Shown: positions 9,956-19,511 of the stretch, piece after piece | Position numbering within the stretch: the first letter of the stretch is position 1 | Layout: every line of letters starts with the position of its first letter | Source of the DNA: Fodinicurvata fenggangensis DSM 21160 | Lineage (GTDB): Bacteria; Pseudomonadota; Alphaproteobacteria; Kiloniellales; DSM-21159 | DNA: 64,000 bases | Direction of reading: 5' to 3' | NCBI RefSeq assembly: GCF_000686045.1 | Contig: NZ_JMLV01000001.1 | Coordinates: 558,001 to 622,000, forward strand | The notes under the pieces: generated by a model | What the model was told of the DNA's origin: nothing | Database searches by the model: none | What the model saw: the letters and a program-made list of their open reading frames with translations, nothing else | Made by a program: the position numbers and the translations under genes

Positions 9956-10030
9956 GGGATCCGGTCCGCTAGCGCACTGTCGCGCTTACTTTCGTGTTGG
10001 CACAATCTATCCCTCGCCGAACAAGCCGGG

Positions 10031-11365
10031 TCAAGCCGTCTGCCCTGCCAGGCGTTTGGCGGCCCGTTCGTAACCAATCAGCGGCAGAAGATGCTTCAGT
10101 TCGGGCCCAGAGGATAGCCCCGTAAGGGCCAGTCGCAAGGGCATGAACAACGCCTTGCCTTTCCGGCCCGTCTTTTCCTTCACGGCCTGCGTCCAGATTG
10201 ACCAGGTGGAAAGATCCCAGGGCAAGGGTGGCAGAAGTTCACGTGCCGTCTCCAGGAATGCTGCGTCCTCGACAACGGGTGATATTTCATCCTGGCAAAT
10301 GCGGTACCAGGTCAAGGCATCCTTGCGCGTTTCAAGGTTGCCGCGTATGGCCAGCCACAGATCTTCGGTGAAGTCCGGGCCCGTTTGCTGCTGCACCCAC
10401 TCCGCAATCCTTGAGAAGGGCATTTCATGCAGGATGCGACTGTTCAAGGTCTGCAGTTCATCGGGATCGAACCGGGGGGTCGCCCGCCCATACCGGGAAA
10501 TATCGAAGCCAGGTATCAGGTCACTGGGCGTCTGCCCGCTTTCTACCGGATCGGGCGTGCCCAAGCGCGCCAGATAGGCGTTGAGAGCCATTGCTTCCAA
10601 ACCATCCTGGCGCAATTGTGCAAGCGAGAGTGACCCAAGTCGCTTGGAAAGCCCCTGCCCCTGCGCACCGGTCAGAAGGGGCAAGTGTGCAAAGGTTGGC
10701 GCCACTCCTCCAAGCGCCTTAAACAGCTGAATCTGTACGGCGGTATTCGCAACATGATCCTCGCCGCGCAGGACATGGGTAATCCCCAACTCAAGGTCAT
10801 CAACCACTGATGAAAGGGTATAGAGTGGACGCCCGTCTTCGCGAAGCAGGACAGGATCGGAGAGCTTGTCGCCTTCGAAATGCTGTGTTCCGCGGACGGC
10901 GTCTTCCCATCCGATAGGCGCATGATCCAGGCGGAATCGCCAGTGTGGCCGCCGGCATTCGTCTTCGTATGCTTTCTGCTGCACCGCGCTCAGGGCCAGG
11001 CCCTCGCGGTCATAGATCGGCGGGCGTCCGGACTTGAGCTGGAGTTTGCGCTTCAAATCCAACTCTTCGGGCGTCTCATAGCAGGCATAGAGACGCTCCG
11101 ACGTCTTCAGTCGCTCAATCGCCTGGCTATAGCGGTCCAGCCGATCGGACTGTCGTGCGAATTCATCCCAATCCAGCTCAAGCCATTTCAGGTCAGCCTC
11201 GATGTCATCCGCAAAAGCCTGGGTGGAACGATCCTGGTCGGTATCGTCCAGGCGCAAGAGAAAGGTTCCATCCTGCTGACGCGCCCAAAGCCAGTTCAAC
11301 AATGCCACGCGTGCGTTGCCAACATGAAGCGCTCCCGTAGGGCTTGGCGCAAACCTGACTTTCAT
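10031..11365 (-). CDS. gltX: Glutamate--tRNA ligase
   Basis: A 444-residue class I synthetase of the GluRS type, starting MKVRFAPSPTGALHVGN; HVGN is the HIGH motif. The KMSKS equivalent is LSKRLGS near the middle. Many alphaproteobacteria carry two GltX paralogues, one charging tRNA-Gln for later amidation; the sequence alone does not tell me which this is. The ATG at 11365 has AAAAGG nine bases upstream and is preferred to the TTG at 11374. It follows nadE by 13 bp, so the two are probably co-transcribed. Confidence 0.95.
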   Translation of the reverse strand: MKVRFAPSPTGALHVGNARVALLNWLWARQQDGTFLLRLDDTDQDRSTQAFADDIEADLKWLELDWDEFARQSDRLDRYSQAIERLKTSERLYACYETPEELDLKRKLQLKSGRPPIYDREGLALSAVQQKAYEDECRRPHWRFRLDHAPIGWEDAVRGTQHFEGDKLSDPVLLREDGRPLYTLSSVVDDLELGITHVLRGEDHVANTAVQIQLFKALGGVAPTFAHLPLLTGAQGQGLSKRLGSLSLAQLRQDGLEAMALNAYLARLGTPDPVESGQTPSDLIPGFDISRYGRATPRFDPDELQTLNSRILHEMPFSRIAEWVQQQTGPDFTEDLWLAIRGNLETRKDALTWYRICQDEISPVVEDAAFLETARELLPPLPWDLSTWSIWTQAVKEKTGRKGKALFMPLRLALTGLSSGPELKHLLPLIGYERAAKRLAGQTA

Positions 11366-11378
11366 ATCGTTCAACCTT

Positions 11379-13064
11379 TTATGCAGGCCCCTTGAACCTG
11401 TTTATTATCGGATAACGTCGATCCCGCCCAAACGAGCGACGCGTGATCTTGACTCCCGGTGGTGCCTGCCGTCGCTTGTACTCTGCGTTCTCGAGCATGC
11501 GCCAGACACGGTTGATGACCGAGCGCTCATGACCCCGCGCGGCAATCTCTTCAACACCAAGCTCTTCCTCGATCAGGCAGCTCAGGATGTCATCCAGCAT
11601 GTCATAGGCCGGCAGGCTGTCCTGATCCGTTTGGTCCGGCCTCAACTCCGCCGTGGGCGCCTTTGTAATGATGCGTTCGGGAATCACCCGGCCTGTGGGA
11701 CCCTTCACGCTTTCCGGGCGGTTCTGGTTACGCCAACGGGAAAGACTGTAAACCGTTGTCTTGTAGACATCCTTCAGGGCATTGAAGCCACCGCACATAT
11801 CGCCATAGAGCGTCGAATAGCCCACGCTCATCTCTGACTTGTTCCCGGTGGACAGCACCATGTGAGCGAACTTGTTGGACAAAGCCATCAGGAGAATACC
11901 GCGAATTCTTGCCTGGATGTTCTCCTCGGTTGTGTCCGGATCCAGTCCCGAGAAAAGCGGGGCAAGCATACCGTCGAATGCTTCAACCGCAGGATTGATC
12001 GCAATATCGTCCAGTTGCACACCCAGAAGCGCCGCACATTCACGTGCATCCTCCAGGCTTTCCTGGCTGGTATAACGCGATGGCATCATCACACAGCGCA
12101 CCCGTTCCGGACCCAGGGCATCCGTTGCCAGAACGGCGGAGAGTGCGGAATCGATCCCTCCGGACATGCCTATGACGACCCCGGGAAAGCCACTCTTGTC
12201 TACGTAATCACGCAACCCGGTCACCAGGGCGCTGTAAATGTCAGCGTCCCCTTCGCTTTGCGCCTCCCTTGGCCCAACGGCACAATCCCAACCGTCGCCG
12301 CCCTCTTGCCAATCGCTGCAAACCAAGGCTTCCTCGAAGCAGGGCAGTTGCAGACGGAGATCACCACGAGGTCCCAGCACAAAACTGGCGCCGTCGAAAA
12401 CCAGTTCGTCCTGCCCTCCAATCTGATTGACGTAAACAAGAGGAAGCTCGGTTTCGATCACCCGGGAAAGGGCCAGTTGCAGCCGCTCCTCGCGTTTGCC
12501 TGTCTCGTAGGGAGATCCGTTGATGACCACGAGCATCTCGGCACCGGATTCGACCAGACATTCAGCAACATCCGGCTGCCACATATCCTCGCAGACCAGC
12601 AGGCCCAAACGATGCCCACGGAAATCGACGGGGCCGGTCAAAGGACCGGGCTGGAAGACCCGCATTTCATCGAAAACGCCGTAGTTTGGCAGCAGGTGCT
12701 TGTAGCGAACGGCCGAAACCTCACCCGCGTCAAGCAGCACCGCCGCATTGTAGGCCTTGTCCCGTAGTGGCGCGGCCAGTGACTCGCCTTCGTACCAGGG
12801 AGCGCCCACCACGATTCCCGTAGATGTTTGTGCTGTGTGGGCAGCAAGCTGCAGGACAGCCTGCCGTGACGCTTCCAGGAAGGCCGGTTTCATAACCAGG
12901 TCTTCAGGCGGGTAGCCGGTGATGCACAGTTCAGGACAAACGAGCAGATCCGCTCCCTGTGCAGCGGCAAGACTGTGTAGTTTCTCCAGCTTGTCCAGAT
13001 TCCCCGGTATGTCTCCGACAACCGGATTGAATTGCGCAAGCGCTATCTTAAGGCCTTCTGTCAT
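11379..13064 (-). CDS. nadE: Glutamine-dependent NAD+ synthetase
   Basis: A 561-residue two-domain enzyme that amidates nicotinate adenine dinucleotide to NAD+. The N-terminal nitrilase-type glutaminase shows Glu in VCPELCITGYP, Lys in RYKHLLPNYG and the nucleophile Cys in LLVCEDMW. The C-terminal synthetase has the PP-loop SGGIDSALS and the VLSTGNKSEMSVGYSTLYGD segment. The gene immediately upstream in the same direction is a nicotinate phosphoribosyltransferase, so two steps of the Preiss-Handler NAD salvage route are side by side. Confidence 0.96.
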   Translation of the reverse strand: MTEGLKIALAQFNPVVGDIPGNLDKLEKLHSLAAAQGADLLVCPELCITGYPPEDLVMKPAFLEASRQAVLQLAAHTAQTSTGIVVGAPWYEGESLAAPLRDKAYNAAVLLDAGEVSAVRYKHLLPNYGVFDEMRVFQPGPLTGPVDFRGHRLGLLVCEDMWQPDVAECLVESGAEMLVVINGSPYETGKREERLQLALSRVIETELPLVYVNQIGGQDELVFDGASFVLGPRGDLRLQLPCFEEALVCSDWQEGGDGWDCAVGPREAQSEGDADIYSALVTGLRDYVDKSGFPGVVIGMSGGIDSALSAVLATDALGPERVRCVMMPSRYTSQESLEDARECAALLGVQLDDIAINPAVEAFDGMLAPLFSGLDPDTTEENIQARIRGILLMALSNKFAHMVLSTGNKSEMSVGYSTLYGDMCGGFNALKDVYKTTVYSLSRWRNQNRPESVKGPTGRVIPERIITKAPTAELRPDQTDQDSLPAYDMLDDILSCLIEEELGVEEIAARGHERSVINRVWRMLENAEYKRRQAPPGVKITRRSFGRDRRYPIINRFKGPA

Positions 13065-13136
13065 GGCGTCTGTCTACTGGCTATGGAAGGGACCGGCAAT
13101 GGCAGGCAGGAACGAACGGAAGCCAACGCCAGGATC

Positions 13137-14306
13137 TCAGCGCCTGAGAAGGAACTCGCGCCCAACCTTCACACGCGGCTTGCCATTGTACTCGACAATG
13201 TCGGCCGTTGCGTAGGTTTCGGACCAGCGAATCGGAAGGAAACTGCCAGTTCCGATGACATTGATAGGAGCATGGGCGTCGGCCATAAGGCGGCACTTCT
13301 TGGGACCAAAACCACTAGAAGCAACAATGCGTACTTTCTGGAATCCGGCTTCATCCAAGGCTTCGCGAAGGCGCCAGATAGCCGCAGCCGACACACCAGG
13401 CCCAACGAGGTAGCGCAACTCCTCCTCGGTACGAAAGCCGCGAATAGCTTCCGGTACGTGCCGCTCAAGCACCGCATAGGATGCCGGCGGATCCAGGGTT
13501 TCCATATAGCGGCTGCCGGCTATATCTATGCGCAGGGAAAGCTGTCCTTCGCGTGCCCTCTTCCTGAAAGCACGGCAGACTTCCAGGCTATCCGTTACCT
13601 CATGGCCGAAGTAATCCACCAAGACCGTCATGGGCTCATCGGAAAAACACTCGTCATACATTTCCGCAGCTCGCAAGGTTGAGCCGGCATAGCCGATGAA
13701 GGCATGGGGCATGGTCCCAGCCCCTTTTTCCTTGCCAAAATAATGGGCAGTCGCGTCGGTCGAGCCTCCCACGAACCCGACAGCGCCTACCTTACGCTTT
13801 GCCCGCTCTGAACCAACAGAAGCTGCATAGGCCATCAGATCAGCCATCTCCGTTCCCGCACAATGACGCGCGTCCATGGCCAGGAACGCCACATGAGGCA
13901 AGTCCGCACACATGGAGAAGGCATTGTGAGCGGCAACGCAGGCAGGACCAAGTTTCTGAAGTAACAGGGTCTCAAGGTCACAAAGGTGATAGAGAGAACC
14001 GGAGATATACATGATGGGCTCGCCGGCACCGACCCACTTTCCTTCGCGGTAACGCAAATCGACTTCGAATTCGATACCCCGATCCGCAGCGACCTGGTTC
14101 AACCAGTCAATCACCATTCCCGGTGCCGATATGACCGGCCGGCGCATGAACAATGCATAGGTAACTTGCGCATCGCCAAATCGGCCGACCGCCTGTTTCG
14201 TACGCTTGAAATAGACATCGGTCCAACCGGCTATGGCATCTTCCCGATGCTGCGCAGCTTGCCCCTCAGGCGTTTGCCTGTTTTCCGCTGTCGTTCGTTC
14301 CGTCAT
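13137..14306 (-). CDS. pncB: Nicotinate phosphoribosyltransferase
   Basis: A 389-residue NAPRTase that makes nicotinate mononucleotide from nicotinate and PRPP. Family features include the N-terminal WTDVYFKRTKQAV segment, DARHCAGTEMADLMAYAAS, GFVGGSTDATAHYFGKEKG and the C-terminal IVASSGFGPKKC with GTGSFL. The ATG at 14306 has an AGGGA ribosome site about 8 bp upstream; the longer frame would start at a TTG inside the DAHP synthase gene. It lies 72 bp before nadE, whose product finishes the same salvage pathway. Confidence 0.88.
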   Translation of the reverse strand: MTERTTAENRQTPEGQAAQHREDAIAGWTDVYFKRTKQAVGRFGDAQVTYALFMRRPVISAPGMVIDWLNQVAADRGIEFEVDLRYREGKWVGAGEPIMYISGSLYHLCDLETLLLQKLGPACVAAHNAFSMCADLPHVAFLAMDARHCAGTEMADLMAYAASVGSERAKRKVGAVGFVGGSTDATAHYFGKEKGAGTMPHAFIGYAGSTLRAAEMYDECFSDEPMTVLVDYFGHEVTDSLEVCRAFRKRAREGQLSLRIDIAGSRYMETLDPPASYAVLERHVPEAIRGFRTEEELRYLVGPGVSAAAIWRLREALDEAGFQKVRIVASSGFGPKKCRLMADAHAPINVIGTGSFLPIRWSETYATADIVEYNGKPRVKVGREFLLRR

Positions 14307-14349
14307 GTGATCGGTCCCTGAAGCAAGCCTTCTGCTGCAGATAAGAGTC

Positions 14350-15741
14350 TTACTTTGCTGCGGCAACAGGGGCTGGTGCCTGGCCAGCCATCTGGCGCTC
14401 AGCCTTCAATTCACCAGCTATCAGGAAGGCAAGTTCCAGGGCTTGGCTGGCATTGAGGCGAGGATCACAATGGGTGTGATAACGATCGCCAAGCATGCCT
14501 TCGTCAATGGCCTGGGCCCCTCCGATACATTCCGTGACATCCTGCCCGGTCATCTCGAAATGCACACCTCCGGCATAGGTGCCTTCCGCACGATGGACTC
14601 CAAAGAACTGACGCACTTCGGAAAGTATTCGGTCAAAGGGGCGTGTCTTGTAACCGGATCCCGATTTGATGGTATTCCCATGCATGGGATCACAGGACCA
14701 GACGACATTACGTCCTTCACTCTGCACTCGGCGAACAAGGGCCGGGAGGTGATCTTCCACTTTCTCGTGACCCATCCGTGAGATCAGGGTCAGGCGCCCC
14801 TTTTCGTTGTCGGGATTCAGACGGTCAATCAAACGGATCAGATCATCGGGGTCCAGCGCAGGGCCACACTTCATTCCGATCGGGTTCTTCACGCCGCTGA
14901 GAAATTCGACATGTGCCTCGTCGATGTTTCGCGTGCGATCACCGATCCAGAGCATGTGCGAGGAACAGGCATACCAGTCCCCCGTAAGGCTGTCTGTCCG
15001 TGCCAACGGCTCCTCATACGGTAGCAGCAGGGCTTCATGACTGGTGTAGAAATCCGTTTCGCGCAGTTGCTGCACGGTCTGAGGCGTGACCCCACAGGCT
15101 TCCATGAACGCCAGGGCTTCATCGATGCGGCTGGACAATTCCTCATAGCGCTGTCCCTGCGCGCTGTCTTCAACGAAGCGCAGATTCCACTGGTGAACCT
15201 TGTAGAGATCGGCAAACCCACCTTGAGCAAAGGCGCGCAACAGGTTCAACGTGGCTGCCGCCTGGTTGTAGGCCCGGAGCATGCGTTGCGGATCCGGACG
15301 GCGCTCCTCTTCCGTGAAGTCTATGCCGTTGATGATATCTCCACGGTAGCTGGGAAGTTCAACACCATCCAGCGTTTCCGTATCGGCCGAGCGCGGCTTG
15401 GCAAACTGTCCAGCCATCCGTCCGACCTTAATGACCGGACAGGACGCGCCGAAAGTCAGGACAACGGCCATCTGCAGCAAGACCTTGAAAGTGTCTCGGA
15501 TGTTGTTGGGATGGAACTCGGCAAAGCTTTCCGCACAGTCCCCGCCCTGCAACAGAAAGGCCTTTCCATCGACCACCTGTCCCAGGCCTTCTTTCAGGCG
15601 CCGCGCCTCCCCAGCAAAAACAAGTGGGGGATAGTTCCGGAGAGTCTCCTCTGCGGCCTTCAGCGCCTCCTGATCAGGATAGTTCGGGACCTGCCGTATG
15701 GGCTTGTCCCTCCAGCTGCTTGGGCTCCATGCTTGCGTCAT
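14350..15741 (-). CDS. Class II 3-deoxy-7-phosphoheptulonate synthase
   Basis: A 463-residue plant-type (class II) DAHP synthase, the first enzyme of the shikimate pathway, condensing PEP and erythrose-4-phosphate. The metal-binding Cys is in [11 protein letters not shown], followed by [24 protein letters not shown] and [17 protein letters not shown] complete the active site. It heads the long minus-strand run that continues through nicotinate phosphoribosyltransferase, nadE, gltX, cysS and cimA. The promoter must lie in the 15742-16072 gap, where I could not pick out convincing boxes. Confidence 0.95.
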   Translation of the reverse strand: MTQAWSPSSWRDKPIRQVPNYPDQEALKAAEETLRNYPPLVFAGEARRLKEGLGQVVDGKAFLLQGGDCAESFAEFHPNNIRDTFKVLLQMAVVLTFGASCPVIKVGRMAGQFAKPRSADTETLDGVELPSYRGDIINGIDFTEEERRPDPQRMLRAYNQAAATLNLLRAFAQGGFADLYKVHQWNLRFVEDSAQGQRYEELSSRIDEALAFMEACGVTPQTVQQLRETDFYTSHEALLLPYEEPLARTDSLTGDWYACSSHMLWIGDRTRNIDEAHVEFLSGVKNPIGMKCGPALDPDDLIRLIDRLNPDNEKGRLTLISRMGHEKVEDHLPALVRRVQSEGRNVVWSCDPMHGNTIKSGSGYKTRPFDRILSEVRQFFGVHRAEGTYAGGVHFEMTGQDVTECIGGAQAIDEGMLGDRYHTHCDPRLNASQALELAFLIAGELKAERQMAGQAPAPVAAAK

Positions 15742-16072
15742 ATCAAAAACCTGACTTAACTCTTGTTCATCGGTCGACCACGTCCCGACCGCGGATACGT
15801 CATAAAGAATGCCTTAACGAGTCTTAGTCGTCACGCCACGACGAATCCAGAAGGAAATGGGAATTTTCCGAAATATCCGCCGTATTCTCGAGACACTCCA
15901 AACAGGGCAAAGTGAACAAGTTTAGAGCTTCCCCTGATCAGCGAGGTGGTTCGAAAAGGCCACATCGGCCGAGAAAATATCGTCGGTCAGCGTACGGTAG
16001 AGGTCTCTCAGGGCAATGCTGGAACTTCAGGCCTTGTCACATTGAAATCGAACACGAATCTAAGTTTGGACA
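15742..16072 (-). other. Intergenic gap upstream of DAHP synthase gene
   Basis: About 330 bp with no convincing gene. It must hold the promoter of the minus-strand DAHP synthase run and the end of the SLC13 gene transcript. I see no strong hairpin with T tract, repeat or RNA gene. Confidence 0.6.
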
Positions 16073-17860
16073 TCAAAAGGGCCAGAACTTCGGGATGAGG
16101 AAACTGGCCAGAATCCAGTTCATGGTATTGAGCGGCAGTCCAACTTTCAGGAAATCCGTATAGCGATAGCCGCCCGCATGATAGACGAAGGTATTCGTCT
16201 GGTATCCGATCGGGGTCGCAAAACTGGCGCTCGCCGCGAACATGACGGCCACAACGAAGGGGCGTGCATCGACCCCCAGGCTGTCGGCCACACCAATGGC
16301 AATCGGGGTCATGATCACAGCGACGGCATTGTTGCTGACCATCTCGGTCAAGAGTGATCCCAACAGGAATATGACCGAAAGCATGACATAGGGGCCATAG
16401 TCGCCAGCCAGGTAGACGGCCCCCTGGACGATAGCTTCGACAGCCCCCGTTTTTTCCAGCGCCATGCCCAGGCCGAGCATGCCGAAAATCAGGATCAGGA
16501 TACGCCATTCGATGGCTTCGTAGATCTCATCAGGCCGCACGCAGCCCAGCAGAACCACCGCCGCCACGGCAATGATGGCCAGACCGGCAATCGGCATGAT
16601 GTTGAAGGCAGCCAGCCCCATGACGGCCATGACGGACAAAAGTGCCAGGGGTGCCTTCTGACGGCGCACCGGGCGCTCCGTCATCTGGTTGAGATTGATC
16701 AGCATCCTGTCCTCGACCAAACGCTTGATACCGTCCGGTGGGCCTTCCAGCAGCAATGTGTCGCCGAAATTCAGGGTCAACTGGTCAAAGGCACTGGTCA
16801 GGTTCTCGTTCTGCCGGTGAACAGCCACGACATACACGCCATAACGGCGGCGAAGGTTCAGGTCCGCCACTTGCCGCCCGACAAGTCGGGATTCGGGGCC
16901 GACAATGCCCTCGATCACCATCAGCTGCTGTGTGCTAATCGGTTCAAGCTCAAGGCTGCCACCTCCGGCGAACTCCATTTGGCCGGTTTCCCGCAAGCCA
17001 ATCACTTCCCGGGCATGCGTCTGGATCACCACGCGATCTCCGGGCTCAAGTGTCACGGTATCCAGGACGTACCTCAGGGAGCGCTCGCCACGTATTATGT
17101 CGATCACATCGGCATTTGGATTCTTGTGTAGCCCGGCTTCTGAAAGTGTTTTGCCGATCAGCTTCGAACTATGAGTGATCAAGCCTTCGGTCAGAAAGCG
17201 ACGATCCGAAGGATTGGTGAAAAGGCCGCTGAGGGTCTGTCGGTTGGGCAGGAACCAGCGCCCGACAAGAAAGAGGTAAAGACCGCCACAAACAGCCAGG
17301 ATCAGCCCCATCCCGGTAATCTCGAACATGCCGAAGGGTTCCATCCCGTTGCTGCGTGCCACCCCGTCCACCAACAGGTTCGTCGAGGTTCCGATCAAGG
17401 TGCAGGTCCCACCAAGTATGGCCGCATAAGACAGGGGAATCAGCAGTTTCGATGGCAGGAATTTCAGATGATGAGCCAAACCGATCACCACCGGGGTCAA
17501 CACCACGACCACCGGGGTGTTGTTGATGAAGCCTGACAGCACCACAACGCCCATCAGAAGGGACACAATGGCCAGGGCGCGCGAGCGGTTGGCCAGTTGC
17601 GTCACACTGCGTCCCACGGACGCAATAATCCCCGTGCGGTCCAGGGCAGCACTCAGGACGAACATACAGGCCACGGTTATGGGACCGCTATTGCTGAAAA
17701 CCGAGAGCAGTTCTTCCGTAGTGAGGATGCCAAGCAGCAGAAGCGCAGCCACTGCAGCGATGGCCACAATATCGGGAGGAACCCAAGCCCGCACGAAGGC
17801 GGCAAAGACACCCAGGGTCAGCAGCAGGACCAGCAGCGCGTCATAGCCCAGCGCATCCAT
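16073..17860 (-). CDS. SLC13/CitT-type anion permease with two RCK-C (TrkA-C) domains
   Basis: A 595-residue membrane protein. Residues 1-190 and about 400-595 form hydrophobic transporter halves with the INNTPVVVVLTP and VSNNAVAVIMTPIAIG hairpin motifs of the divalent anion:Na+ symporter family. Between them lie two soluble TrkA-C/RCK-C domains (LIGKTLSEAGLHKN to VIQTHARE, then LVGRQVADLNLRRRYGV to LLLEGPPDG), which probably gate or sense. Relatives move sulfate, phosphate or dicarboxylates; the substrate here is unknown. It stands alone, with no paired regulator. Confidence 0.88.
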   Translation of the reverse strand: MDALGYDALLVLLLTLGVFAAFVRAWVPPDIVAIAAVAALLLLGILTTEELLSVFSNSGPITVACMFVLSAALDRTGIIASVGRSVTQLANRSRALAIVSLLMGVVVLSGFINNTPVVVVLTPVVIGLAHHLKFLPSKLLIPLSYAAILGGTCTLIGTSTNLLVDGVARSNGMEPFGMFEITGMGLILAVCGGLYLFLVGRWFLPNRQTLSGLFTNPSDRRFLTEGLITHSSKLIGKTLSEAGLHKNPNADVIDIIRGERSLRYVLDTVTLEPGDRVVIQTHAREVIGLRETGQMEFAGGGSLELEPISTQQLMVIEGIVGPESRLVGRQVADLNLRRRYGVYVVAVHRQNENLTSAFDQLTLNFGDTLLLEGPPDGIKRLVEDRMLINLNQMTERPVRRQKAPLALLSVMAVMGLAAFNIMPIAGLAIIAVAAVVLLGCVRPDEIYEAIEWRILILIFGMLGLGMALEKTGAVEAIVQGAVYLAGDYGPYVMLSVIFLLGSLLTEMVSNNAVAVIMTPIAIGVADSLGVDARPFVVAVMFAASASFATPIGYQTNTFVYHAGGYRYTDFLKVGLPLNTMNWILASFLIPKFWPF

Positions 17861-18018
17861 TACGAAGCCCTCCCCTGCTGACCAATGCCCTGTTCCGACC
17901 CTGGCTGATGCTCAGACCCTGAATCGAGTGGTCAAGCGGCAGCCTGCTTGCAATCTACACTTATCGCCTTGAATCTGGAAGCGCTTGCAAAACCACGCTA
18001 ATTCCCAGAAGCATGCCT

Positions 18019-19398
18019 CTACTCAGCAGCTTCACTTACTCCGGGATCCGGCTGCTTCTCTCGCATGGTGACAAATTCCTCTGCCGTGGTCGGATGAATG
18101 CCGATCGTGGCATCGAAGATATCCTTTGTAGCGCCCGCCTTGATGGCAATGGCGACACCCTGGATGATTTCCGCCGCATCCATGCCAGCCATGTGCGCGC
18201 CCAGAACACGCTCGCTGTCGCGTTCCACGATCAGTTTCATGAGTGCACGCTCCTCGTTTCCGGACAGCGTATGACGCATGGGCTTGAAATCGGCACGGTA
18301 GATATCGACCTTCCCGTACTGTTCCCTGGCCTCTCCCTCGCTCAACCCAACCGTCGCGATCGGGGGCTGGCTGAAAACCGCCGTTGGAATATCCGCGTAA
18401 TCGACACGGCTAGGGGACTCCTGGAACAAAGTCTGCGCCACCGCCATGCCCTCAGCCAATGCGACAGGGGTCAGCTGCAGGCGATCCGTTACATCACCTA
18501 TAGCCAGGACGGAAGGAACATTGGTTCGGAAATACTCATCCACCTGGACCGCCCCGCGCTTGTCCAGAGCGACGCCGGCGTTCTCCAGGCCCAACCCCTG
18601 TGTATTCGGAGTGCGTCCAACGGCATAGAGAACCTGGTCGAAGTCTTCCCGGCGCCCATCTGAGAACTCGACCGTCAGGCCGTCCTGCCCCTTGGCAACG
18701 GAGGTAATGGTCTGATTGAAGCGCAGCGCGACACCCTTTTTGTCCATTTCCCGGGCCAGGAAGTGCCTGAGGTCTTCGTCAAAGCCACGCAGGAAAGCCG
18801 GTCCACGGTGCACAAGCGTTGTCTTGCTGCCCAGGCCATTGAAAATGCCGGCAAACTCGACCCCGATATAGCCGCCGCCCACGATCAGGATGCGTTCGGG
18901 CTGCTTGTCCAGGAAAAAGACATCGTCTGAAACGAGGGTCAACTCACGGCCCGGTATGTCCGCTTGGGCCGGCTTTCCGCCTGTTGCCACAAGGATGTGG
19001 GCCGCCGTTACCCGCTTGCCTCCCACATCAATCGTATGTTCATCGAGCAGCCGGGCGCGCGATTCGAAAATCTCGACGCCAGCGTTGTTCAGGAGCTTCT
19101 CGTAGATGCCGTTCAGGCGAGCAATTTCCCGATCCTTGTTGGCTATCAAGGTCTTCCAATCGAATTCGGGTTTTCCGAGAGTCCAGCCATAACCGGCAGC
19201 ATCCTCGAAATCTTCGCCAAAGTGGCTGGCATAGACCATCAGTTTCTTCGGCACGCAACCAATATTGACGCAAGTCCCGCCAAAATGACGCTCCTCTGCG
19301 ATGGCGACACGCGCCCCATGACTCGCCGACATGCGTGCGGCCCGGACCCCACCGGAACCAGCTCCGATCACGAAGAGGTCATAGTCATAACTGGTCAT
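18019..19398 (-). CDS. gor: Glutathione-disulfide reductase
   Basis: A 459-residue FAD-dependent reductase that keeps glutathione reduced using NADPH. The N-terminal FAD site is VIGAGSGGVRAAR, the redox disulfide is Cys43/Cys48 in GGTCVNIGCVPKK, a second Rossmann fold (VGGGYIGVEFAG) binds NADPH, and the C-terminal IGIHPTTAEE carries the active-site His. The FAD-site Arg and the overall pattern fit glutathione reductase rather than lipoamide dehydrogenase. The gene lies downstream of gabD on the same strand, separated from it by a strong hairpin. Confidence 0.93.
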   Translation of the reverse strand: MTSYDYDLFVIGAGSGGVRAARMSASHGARVAIAEERHFGGTCVNIGCVPKKLMVYASHFGEDFEDAAGYGWTLGKPEFDWKTLIANKDREIARLNGIYEKLLNNAGVEIFESRARLLDEHTIDVGGKRVTAAHILVATGGKPAQADIPGRELTLVSDDVFFLDKQPERILIVGGGYIGVEFAGIFNGLGSKTTLVHRGPAFLRGFDEDLRHFLAREMDKKGVALRFNQTITSVAKGQDGLTVEFSDGRREDFDQVLYAVGRTPNTQGLGLENAGVALDKRGAVQVDEYFRTNVPSVLAIGDVTDRLQLTPVALAEGMAVAQTLFQESPSRVDYADIPTAVFSQPPIATVGLSEGEAREQYGKVDIYRADFKPMRHTLSGNEERALMKLIVERDSERVLGAHMAGMDAAEIIQGVAIAIKAGATKDIFDATIGIHPTTAEEFVTMREKQPDPGVSEAAE

Positions 19399-19462
19399 CT
19401 GTTACCCCTGATTCTTCCGGAACACCGGACCTGTCTGTGATGATCTGCGCGGAATGCTCAGA

Positions 19463-19497
19463 AATCGGGCGAATCCTGAAAAGGGATTCGCCCGATT
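19463..19497 (-). terminator. Hairpin downstream of gabD
   Basis: A perfect 14-bp inverted repeat, AATCGGGCGAATCC (19463-19476) with GGATTCGCCCGATT (19484-19497) and a 7-nt loop, lies just past the gabD stop. Only a short T stretch follows on the minus strand, so termination may be partial. Confidence 0.65.
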
Positions 19498-19511
19498 CAC
19501 TTCAGCAGGAC

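Noticed and set aside
11862-12767. A 301-codon plus-strand frame opposite nadE
   Set aside because: Antisense to both conserved domains of NadE, with no recognisable domain of its own.
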